Notes under the pieces: generated by a model
What the model saw: the letters and a program-made list of their open reading frames with translations, nothing else
Told to the model about the DNA's origin: nothing
The model's database searches: none
Source: Fibrobacter succinogenes
GTDB taxonomy: Bacteria; Fibrobacterota; Fibrobacteria; Fibrobacterales; Fibrobacteraceae
DNA: 40,185 bases
Assembly: GCA_902800345.1 (NCBI GenBank)
Contig: CADCDO010000022.1
Span: 1 to 40,185, forward strand
Reading direction: 5' to 3'
Shown here: piece after piece, positions 7,125-14,977 of the stretch
Layout of the letters: each line of letters starts with the position of its first letter
How positions within the stretch are numbered: position 1 is the stretch's first letter
Translations under genes and position numbers: made by a program

Positions 7125-10061
7125 ATGAAAAAAATTTTCATTCCTTTTTTTCTTTCATTTTTATTCGCCTCATGCGGAGACGACACGGACAACTCTGCAA
7201 AAAGTTCTGATACCGGAAAAACCATTTCTGGCGTAGCGCAGCTGGGGCCTTTCGAAAAAGGCGCCACCATCTCCGTCTATGAACTTGACGAAGATTTCAA
7301 GCAGACCGGTTTTAACATCGAATCCGAAATCAAAAACGACCAAGGCGAATTCTCGATAAATCTCAAAGATTTTGAATCGAAATACGCATTGCTTAAAGCC
7401 GATGGATATTATCGCAGCCCGGTCACCGGAGAAAGAACGAACGAAAAAGCAACATTATACACGCTTGCCGATTTGGAAAACGACAGCGAATTCAATATCA
7501 ACATTCTGACGCACTTGTCGCACAAGCGAGCAATCTACCTTGCAACCGAAAAAAACAAGCCCGTTGCCAAGGCAAAGAAACAAGCCGAAGCAGAAGTCTT
7601 AAAATCGTTTGGCATCGACGAAGAATTTGACGATGCCGAGACTTTGAACATCATCGGAAAAGACAACCAAAGCATAGCGCTGTTTGCCATGTCGATGTTG
7701 ATGCAAAGCGGCGTTGACGAAACAGAGCTCAAGGAACGACTGACAAATTACGCCACGGATATCGAAGAAGACGGCGTTTGGAATGACGAAGAAACGATTG
7801 CGCAAATTGCCGACTGGGCATACAAGGTATATTACCTCTCTGCATTCGGAGCCATCAAGGACTACGCCAAAAATTGGAACAGCTCTGCCGTATTTGCAAT
7901 ATTCGAAAAATATGTGAACAGTTTTTGGCACCTCCATTACGGCATTGGAATTTGCACAGACGACCGCATAAACGAGGTCCGCAAAAACGAGTTGTTCGCC
8001 AGCGATTTCGAAGACAAATATTTTATTTGCAGGCCCGGCGGCAAATGGAAAGAAGCATCCGAAGAACAGGTGCAAAAGTTTTTTAAAAGCGACGAAAACG
8101 CAACAGACGGCATGTCACGCATGATAAAAAATGCGTCCACCTACTTAAACGAATGCCAAGTCTATGAAGATGGAAAATGGAGAATTGGAAACTACGACGA
8201 TTGCAACCTCGGATTTGGCGGATGCACAAAAAAACGTGAAGGGCTGTCAAAAATAAATCTGGAATATCAATACACATGCAAAAATCAGGAATGGGTTTAT
8301 ACTTATATATTGGAGAATATAGAGTACAACGATTCATCCTTCATTCAGCCCATTAGATTCGACCTAGACACCATCGGATGGAAAGACACGACAGACGGCT
8401 CTATCCGCAAAGGCAACTTCAGCGATGTCGTTTACATTTTTGACAAAGATGCATGGCGTGTAGCCAATATCCCAGAAGCATCTCTCGGCAAATGCACCAA
8501 AGAAAACCAAGATTCCGCAGGTTATGCCGAATACCATGACGGACAATCCAATCTCAATCCTTTACATTTTATATGCAAGGACAACAACCAGCTCAACAAC
8601 CAATACAACGATTGCCTCAATAGCCTTTACCAATCGAGCTATTATAAATGCAGCTATGCCATTATCGAAAATTCTAAAGATACAGTATATGCATGGTCAG
8701 CCGTTGATAGCAAATGCATTCTCGACAAATACGACTTAAAAAACGAAAAACTCATTCGATGGAAAGATGGCAAAGAAGGCGAAACGCGCTGGGGTCTTTT
8801 TTGGAAAGAATATGCCGAAAAAGGAGCCACTTATAATTCTTATGATGATATATGCCAGCAAAGATGTTACCAATTCACAAGTGGCAAATGGATTCAAACA
8901 GAGATTACACAATGCATGGGCTTAGGAACATGTAACGACAAGCTTATAGGAACAATTAAAGAAGGTCCGGCCGTCTATTCCGAAAAGAAATGTTACAGTG
9001 AATATAAAGATTGTTGCGATAATAGTTTCGATTACTGTTATAACTTTTTGGTTAAAGTAGATTCCCTTAAAAAAATAAATTACGTCTGTCAACACTCTCA
9101 TGAATACGAAAAAAAAGACTGCGGAAGTACTACAAAATACCCCTATAGTTATTGCGAATACAATCCTGCTCCTGTTACTGGGAGATGGGGCATCGCAACA
9201 GATATTCGCACAGAATTATCCCAATTAAAATGCACCCAAGATGGGGCACTTGTTTCTATAAAATCCGACTCTCTGAATCAATATGTTTGCGATAAAAACG
9301 AGTTCAGACAAGCGACAGAAGAAGAGAACATGATCGGGTTGGGCTGCACCGATTATACACATGGAAAAAAAATCATTCCGGATGGATTAAAGTCATATTT
9401 CACATGTAGCTATGGAATTAGAAACGAATTTGAATATGATTGGGATGAAACGGGGTACGCATATTTTTGGGGCTTTGCCCCCCATGAGAATCAAGGAACA
9501 ATGACCGACCCTCGCGACAGCACGGTCTATAAAACTATAAATATCGGTTCAAAGACTTGGATGATGGAAAATTTAAACTACGCAGACAGTGCCAACTATC
9601 CCAGCATGTTAGAAAAAAACAAATGCGAAGATGACAATCCCAGTAGCTGCAAAAAATATGGGCGTTTATACACATGGAGCGCAGCCATTGATTCAGTCTA
9701 TTGGGCTAGCAAAGGAAAAACCTGTAGGGACACGATGGAAATCGAAGAAAAATGCGAATTGCCCGACGTGGTGCAAGGAATTTGCCCCAAGGGTTGGCAT
9801 GTGCCCAACTTTAAAGATTGGCATGATTTTGAATCATGGATGTCTTATTTCGCTACAACAGACACATACCGCTTTGACAATTTCATATCTACCGAAGGAA
9901 AGAATCTCACATTTTGCACATCAACCAATTCAGTAAAAACAATCTATTACATAAGTTCTTTAAAATCATCTAAAAACTATAGAATCTTTTCTAGTATAGA
10001 GCCATCCTATATTGAACCAGAAAACGCTCATTGCTCAGTCCGATGCGTGAAAGACGAATAA
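7125..10061 (+). CDS. Array gene 2: FISUMP-domain lipoprotein, 978 aa
   Basis: The signal ends FAS-Cys17, then GDDTDNS. The N-terminal ISGVAQLGPFEKGATISVYE beta-sandwich-like domain and a helical segment (ILTHLSHKRAIYLA; QAEAEVLKSFGI) precede four Cys/Trp modules starting near residues 299, 418, 542 and 685. The C-terminal FISUMP domain spans about 790-978: TMTDPRDSTVYKTINIG, WMMENLNYAD, LYTWSAAIDSVYW, GICPKGWHVP and final RCVKDE. FISUMP domains are typical of Fibrobacter and their biochemical role is not known to me. An AAAGGAG ribosome binding site sits 7 nt before the ATG, 17 nt after gene 1, so they are probably co-transcribed. Closest paralogues are the genes at 10097 and 14978. Confidence 0.9.
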   Translation: MKKIFIPFFLSFLFASCGDDTDNSAKSSDTGKTISGVAQLGPFEKGATISVYELDEDFKQTGFNIESEIKNDQGEFSINLKDFESKYALLKADGYYRSPVTGERTNEKATLYTLADLENDSEFNINILTHLSHKRAIYLATEKNKPVAKAKKQAEAEVLKSFGIDEEFDDAETLNIIGKDNQSIALFAMSMLMQSGVDETELKERLTNYATDIEEDGVWNDEETIAQIADWAYKVYYLSAFGAIKDYAKNWNSSAVFAIFEKYVNSFWHLHYGIGICTDDRINEVRKNELFASDFEDKYFICRPGGKWKEASEEQVQKFFKSDENATDGMSRMIKNASTYLNECQVYEDGKWRIGNYDDCNLGFGGCTKKREGLSKINLEYQYTCKNQEWVYTYILENIEYNDSSFIQPIRFDLDTIGWKDTTDGSIRKGNFSDVVYIFDKDAWRVANIPEASLGKCTKENQDSAGYAEYHDGQSNLNPLHFICKDNNQLNNQYNDCLNSLYQSSYYKCSYAIIENSKDTVYAWSAVDSKCILDKYDLKNEKLIRWKDGKEGETRWGLFWKEYAEKGATYNSYDDICQQRCYQFTSGKWIQTEITQCMGLGTCNDKLIGTIKEGPAVYSEKKCYSEYKDCCDNSFDYCYNFLVKVDSLKKINYVCQHSHEYEKKDCGSTTKYPYSYCEYNPAPVTGRWGIATDIRTELSQLKCTQDGALVSIKSDSLNQYVCDKNEFRQATEEENMIGLGCTDYTHGKKIIPDGLKSYFTCSYGIRNEFEYDWDETGYAYFWGFAPHENQGTMTDPRDSTVYKTINIGSKTWMMENLNYADSANYPSMLEKNKCEDDNPSSCKKYGRLYTWSAAIDSVYWASKGKTCRDTMEIEEKCELPDVVQGICPKGWHVPNFKDWHDFESWMSYFATTDTYRFDNFISTEGKNLTFCTSTNSVKTIYYISSLKSSKNYRIFSSIEPSYIEPENAHCSVRCVKDE

Positions 10062-10096
10062 CAAAAACGTACTATTCTAAATCAATGGAGCAGCCC
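10062..10096 (+). repeat. 35-nt intergenic spacer, repeated at three junctions of the array (copy 1)
   Basis: This spacer is 35 nt long, like those at 17753-17787 and 20806-20840. All begin C-A-(A/C)-A-A-A, contain CTATT(A/C)TAAA and end in a GGAG Shine-Dalgarno 6 nt before the ATG. It shows that gene boundaries were duplicated with the genes. The TATAAA-like core could also serve as an internal -10. Confidence 0.75.
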
Positions 10097-12988
10097 ATGA
10101 CCTATCATTTTTTTAAAGTCTCTTTTTTTGCTTTTCTTTGCTCGATGCTCGCCATCTCCTGCGGCGACGATTCCGGCAGTTCCGCAAAAAATTCCGAATC
10201 AATCGAAGAAAAGACCATATCGGGCGTGGCACAATTAGGTCCTTTCGAAAAAGGGGCGACCGTCGCCGCCTTTGAAATCGACGAAGATTTCATTCAAAGC
10301 GGATTAAACATCGAATCGGCCATTTTAAATGACCAAGGCGAATACTCGATCAATCTAAAAGATTTAGAATCGCCGTACGCATTGCTCAAAGTGGATGGAC
10401 ATTACCGCAATGCCATTACCGGCGAAAGAGCAAGCGAGAAAGCAACTTTATACGCACTTGCCGACTTGAACGAACAATCACAAGTCAATATCAACATTTT
10501 GACGCATTTGTCGCACAAACGTGCCATATACCTTGCAAAAGAAAAGAACATGACCGTCGCCGAAGCGAAAAAGCAAGCCGAAGCAGAAGTCTTAAAATCG
10601 TTTGGCATTGACGAAGAATTTGACGACGCAGCAACATTGAACATCATCGGCAAAGACAACCAAAGCATCGCGCTGCTCGCCATGTCGATAATGATGCAAA
10701 GCGATATTGCCGAAACAGAACTGAAAAAACACTTGGCAAATTACGCCACAGACATCGAAGAAGACGGAACTTGGGATGACAAAGCAACGACTGCAAAAAT
10801 TGCCGACTGGGCGTACAAGGTTTATTATTATTCCGCATTCGGCACCATCAAGGACTATGTCAAAAAATGGAATAGCTCTGCCGTATTTGCGACATTCGAA
10901 AAATACGTGAACCGTTTTTGGCACCACCATTACGGCCTTGGAGTTTGCACCGACGATCGCATCAACGAAGTCCGCAAAAACGAGCTATTTACCAGTGATT
11001 TCGAAGACAAATACTTTATTTGCAGACCCGGCGGTAAATGGAAAGAAGCTTCTACGAGCGAGTTTCTAAAGTATTTTAAAATTGACGAAAACGCCACAGA
11101 CGGCATGGAGCGTTTGGTTCAAGCATCAACAAACAAAATGGAATGCCAAGTTTTTGAAGATGGAGAATGGCGCAAAGGAAACAACAGCGACTGCAATCTC
11201 GGATTTGGCGGGTGCACAAAAAAACGCGAAGGGATGACCACAACAAAAACAACCTATAATGCGATTTACCAATACACATGCAAAAATCAGGAATGGATTT
11301 CTACATCGAAAAAAATAATGTACAACGATTCGGTCTTCATTCAGCCGGTTATGTTCGACATCGACACCCTCGGATGGAAAGACACGACAGACGGGACCAT
11401 CCGTAAAGGCAATTTTAGCGATATCATTTACATTTTTGATAAAGATTCATGGCGTGTCGCCAATATCCCAGAAGCATCTCTCGGGAAATGCACCCACAAA
11501 AACCTAGATTCTGCAGGATACGCTGAATACCGCGACGGACAAGTGCAACTCGATCCATTATCTTTTGCATGCAATTACAACATGCAACTCCACCACACTT
11601 ACGACAATTGCTCCAATAGCACTTACCAATCGGGCTATTACAAATGCGACCATACAATTATCGAAGATTCTAAAGCAATATACGCATGGGCGGTCGTTGA
11701 AAACAAATACCTTCTCGACAAATACGACTTAAAAGATGGAAAACTAATCCGATGGAAATATGGCAAAGAAGGCGAAACGCGCTGGGGTAATTTTAGGAAA
11801 GAAGATTGCAAAACTACTTATAACTCTCGTGAAAACGTCTGTCAACAAAAATGCTACGAATTCACAGATGGAGAGTGGATTCAGGCGCCGATTACACAAT
11901 GCATGGGCTTGGGAACATGCAACGACAAGCTCAAAGGAAAAGTTAAAGAAGGCCCCGTTGTCAAATCTCAAAGAATTTGCCTCAGCCTCCCCGAAACCAC
12001 CTACGACGATTGCTATAACGTTTTAATTGAAGTCGATAGCCTTAACAAAACAAATTACGTCTGTTATAGCGATAAGACTTACGAACAAGAATCCTCCGGC
12101 AGCTATATATCTCCAGAAATTTACGATCCAACTCCTGTTACTGGGAAATGGATTATAGCAACAGATTTTAACATAGAAACGGCCCAATTAGAATGTCCCA
12201 AAGATGGAGCTCTCGTTTCTATAAAAGCAGATTCTCTAAAACAATATGTTTGCGATGAATATGGATTCAGACTAGCAAAAGAAACGGAAATAATGGTAGG
12301 ATTGGGTTGCACTTATTTCACAGATGGTAAAATATACCTTCCAAAAGGATTAAAGTCTTATTTTGAATGCAGCAATTGGGAAAACGGTAATTTTACTTGG
12401 TATTTTGCCCCCTCAAAAAACCAAGCCACCATGATGGATCCTCGTGACAGCACGGTCTATAAAACTTTAAATATCGGTTCAAATACATGGATGATGGATA
12501 ATTTAAACTATGCAGACAGCGCCAATTACCCCAGCATGTTAGAAAAAAGCAAATGCAAAAATGACAGTCTCGATAATTGCAAAAAATATGGGCGTTTATA
12601 CACATGGAGCGCAGCCATCGATTCGGTCTATTGGGCAAGCAAAGGAAAAATCTGCGGGAACACGAAAGAAAGCGGGACCAAATGCGAATTGCCCGAAGTC
12701 GTGCAGGGAATATGTCCCCAAGGTTGGCACGTGCCCAGCATTCAAGAATGGGAAGATTTGGTGTTATGGCAGTCTTATTTCGCTTCGATGGAGACATTCC
12801 GCAATGACAACTTTATACCCACCAAAGAGGAGCACCACGATTTTTGGACATCAAGCGAATCAACAAAATCAATCACTTACTCAGCTTATTTAGAAAAATA
12901 CACCTCTGAACGCAATTACAATATTGAACAAAACTTTAAAGAACCCAAAGACACACCATATTCCGTCCGCTGCGTGAAAGACAACTAA
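10097..12988 (+). CDS. Array gene 3: FISUMP-domain lipoprotein, 963 aa
   Basis: I start at 10097 (MTYHFFKVSFFAFLCSMLAIS-Cys): a GGAG lies 6 nt upstream and the same arrangement is conserved before the gene at 17788. An in-frame ATG at 10031 would add 22 residues lying inside gene 2. After the lipobox come GDDSGSS, the ISGVAQLGPFEKGATVAAFE domain, the helical LTHLSHKRAIYLA segment, four Cys/Trp modules and a FISUMP domain from about residue 775 (MMDPRDSTVYKTLNIGSNTW ... GICPQGWHVP ... RCVKDN). The body is most like genes 2 and 5, but the signal peptide is nearly that of gene 6 (MTNHVFKVSFLAFLCSMLAIS), a hint of mosaic origin. Function unknown. Confidence 0.88.
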   Translation: MTYHFFKVSFFAFLCSMLAISCGDDSGSSAKNSESIEEKTISGVAQLGPFEKGATVAAFEIDEDFIQSGLNIESAILNDQGEYSINLKDLESPYALLKVDGHYRNAITGERASEKATLYALADLNEQSQVNINILTHLSHKRAIYLAKEKNMTVAEAKKQAEAEVLKSFGIDEEFDDAATLNIIGKDNQSIALLAMSIMMQSDIAETELKKHLANYATDIEEDGTWDDKATTAKIADWAYKVYYYSAFGTIKDYVKKWNSSAVFATFEKYVNRFWHHHYGLGVCTDDRINEVRKNELFTSDFEDKYFICRPGGKWKEASTSEFLKYFKIDENATDGMERLVQASTNKMECQVFEDGEWRKGNNSDCNLGFGGCTKKREGMTTTKTTYNAIYQYTCKNQEWISTSKKIMYNDSVFIQPVMFDIDTLGWKDTTDGTIRKGNFSDIIYIFDKDSWRVANIPEASLGKCTHKNLDSAGYAEYRDGQVQLDPLSFACNYNMQLHHTYDNCSNSTYQSGYYKCDHTIIEDSKAIYAWAVVENKYLLDKYDLKDGKLIRWKYGKEGETRWGNFRKEDCKTTYNSRENVCQQKCYEFTDGEWIQAPITQCMGLGTCNDKLKGKVKEGPVVKSQRICLSLPETTYDDCYNVLIEVDSLNKTNYVCYSDKTYEQESSGSYISPEIYDPTPVTGKWIIATDFNIETAQLECPKDGALVSIKADSLKQYVCDEYGFRLAKETEIMVGLGCTYFTDGKIYLPKGLKSYFECSNWENGNFTWYFAPSKNQATMMDPRDSTVYKTLNIGSNTWMMDNLNYADSANYPSMLEKSKCKNDSLDNCKKYGRLYTWSAAIDSVYWASKGKICGNTKESGTKCELPEVVQGICPQGWHVPSIQEWEDLVLWQSYFASMETFRNDNFIPTKEEHHDFWTSSESTKSITYSAYLEKYTSERNYNIEQNFKEPKDTPYSVRCVKDN

Positions 12989-13000
12989 AAGGAGAAATCT

Positions 13001-14959
13001 ATGAGCCTCAATTTATTTAAAAAAAGCATTTTTTCATTCTTTTGTTCGCTATTCTTCGCCTCTTGCGGAGGCGATTCCAGCAGTCCCATCGAAAGCTCAG
13101 AAAAAATCGAAAACAAGAGCATTTCGGGCGTAGCACAGTTAGGGCCTTTTGAAAAAGGGGCGACCGTCGCTATCTATGAACTCGACGAAAACTTAGAACA
13201 AACGGGCCGAAATTACCAAGCGGAAATCGAAAACGACTGGGGCGAATATTCTGTCCAGGTCAAAAATCTAAAAACGCAACACGCGTTGCTTAAAGCAGAC
13301 GGCTACTACTACAGCTATATCACCGGAAAAAAAGCAAAAGAACGGATTAGCTTGTACGCTTTTAGCGATTTGAGCGAACGCAACAACACCAACATCAATT
13401 TATTTTCGCATTTAATCCACAAACGCGTTCAATATTTAATTACACATAAAAATGAGTCCTTTGCAAAAGCAGAAGAACAAGCGACATCAGAAATTTTTAA
13501 AATTTTCGGAATTAAAGGGGATGCCAGTTCCGCCAATGACATTGATCTTTTTGGAGAAGACGATCTAAGCGCCGCCTTGTTCGCCATATCTATAATGTTG
13601 CAGGGAGATCTATCCCCAGCAGACATCGAAAAACGCCTTGACGATTTTGCCCGCGACCTCGAACAAGATGGAGTTCTGGACAGCAGCAAAACAGCGACTA
13701 TCGCAGACTGGGCTTACCTGCAATACATATATTCTAAAAACGGAACCATCCGAAGCAACATCGAAAAGCTCCACCCCACAGCAAGCATTCCTGCATTCGA
13801 AACAGAAATGGACAATTTCTGGTGGCAAAATTACAGTCTCGGAAGCTGCACAGACAAGCGTAAAAATAAAATTCTGAAAAACTCGAATTCCGAAAGTGAA
13901 TACCACGAAAAACTCTTTATATGCAGGCCAAGCTTTTGGAGGCCAGCCTCCGAAGAAGAAATACGAAAGTACTACTGGCCAGACGATATGAAAAGCATCA
14001 AAGGCAAAGAGGGCGATGTCTATCAAAGCAAAATCGATTCTACAGCATGCTACGTCTATGAAGGCAAGTGGCGCAAAGGGTATTTGGAAGATTGCACGCT
14101 CGGCTTGCAAGGTTGCACAAAAGAACGTCAATTTGAAATCAGTAAAGGCTCAGATGACTGGTATATTTGCGATGACCAGAAATGGGTCGGCTGGCATAGC
14201 GAAGAAATCAACGGCTATGACGATAAATGGAAAATTTCCATAACGAACGAAAAAGACACTGCAGGTTGGAAAAGCGCAAAGCAGGGTTCCATCCGCAAAG
14301 GCAACAAGTCCGACATCATTTATATTTTCGACAACAACGCTTGGCGACTTGCAACCATTCCCGAAGCGACACTTGGTGGCTGCACCGCCGAAATCCAAGA
14401 TTCCATCGGCTACGCCGAAATAATGAACGGGCAATATTTTCTCGATTCCATCGCAACTAGATGCATTTCATGGCAACGCAGTTACCCTTGGGACCATTGC
14501 CTTGAAGAAGTTCCTTCAAATGGCTATTACAGTTGTGCACGAGAAGAATGCTCTACCCCATTCTATCAAAACGGATATTATCACTGCGACAACGGAAAAT
14601 GGCATTGGGTCAATGAATGCTTTGTCGAAATGAAAAAATTAAGCACCAAAAAAGCTAAAGATGGCGACAGCCAATGGGGCAAAAAATGCCCTTCAAAATG
14701 CTACGTTTTCGAAAGCGACTCCACGGATTCATCTCTCGGAAGCTGGCGTTTTGGAGACCTGACCGAATGTGTTTTAGATTTGGGAGGTTGCACTAAAAAA
14801 CGCCAAAACGAAACAGGATTAGGCCCCCACATTGAAATCACTTCAGGCGGTAACGACAATTATTGGAAATACATAAAGCCCTTGGATAAAGACGCTCCAC
14901 GAAATGAACAATATTTCTGTGTATATGACGACACCAAACACCCTCATGAATGGCGTTAA
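13001..14959 (+). CDS. Array gene 4: Cys-rich lipoprotein without FISUMP domain, 652 aa
   Basis: The signal MSLNLFKKSIFSFFCSLFFAS ends at a lipobox Cys, followed by GGDSSS. Domain order and length match gene 1 almost residue for residue: the ISGVAQLGPFEKGATVAIYE domain, DNFWWQNYSLGSC, FICRPSFWRPAS, GWKSAKQGSIRKGNKSD, CSTPFYQNGYYHCDNGKWHW and a final HPHEWR. No FISUMP domain is present. Two tracts are base-identical with gene 1: 14228-14286 with 6370-6428 (59 nt) and 14354-14402 with 6496-6544 (49 nt). AAAGGAG precedes the ATG, 12 nt after gene 3. Function unknown. Confidence 0.85.
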   Translation: MSLNLFKKSIFSFFCSLFFASCGGDSSSPIESSEKIENKSISGVAQLGPFEKGATVAIYELDENLEQTGRNYQAEIENDWGEYSVQVKNLKTQHALLKADGYYYSYITGKKAKERISLYAFSDLSERNNTNINLFSHLIHKRVQYLITHKNESFAKAEEQATSEIFKIFGIKGDASSANDIDLFGEDDLSAALFAISIMLQGDLSPADIEKRLDDFARDLEQDGVLDSSKTATIADWAYLQYIYSKNGTIRSNIEKLHPTASIPAFETEMDNFWWQNYSLGSCTDKRKNKILKNSNSESEYHEKLFICRPSFWRPASEEEIRKYYWPDDMKSIKGKEGDVYQSKIDSTACYVYEGKWRKGYLEDCTLGLQGCTKERQFEISKGSDDWYICDDQKWVGWHSEEINGYDDKWKISITNEKDTAGWKSAKQGSIRKGNKSDIIYIFDNNAWRLATIPEATLGGCTAEIQDSIGYAEIMNGQYFLDSIATRCISWQRSYPWDHCLEEVPSNGYYSCAREECSTPFYQNGYYHCDNGKWHWVNECFVEMKKLSTKKAKDGDSQWGKKCPSKCYVFESDSTDSSLGSWRFGDLTECVLDLGGCTKKRQNETGLGPHIEITSGGNDNYWKYIKPLDKDAPRNEQYFCVYDDTKHPHEWR

Positions 14960-14977
14960 CAGAAAGGAAAAACAACC

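Noticed and set aside
10031..10096. An upstream start for array gene 3
   Set aside because: It lies within the end of gene 2, whereas GGAG and a lipoprotein signal follow at 10097, the same layout as at 17788.
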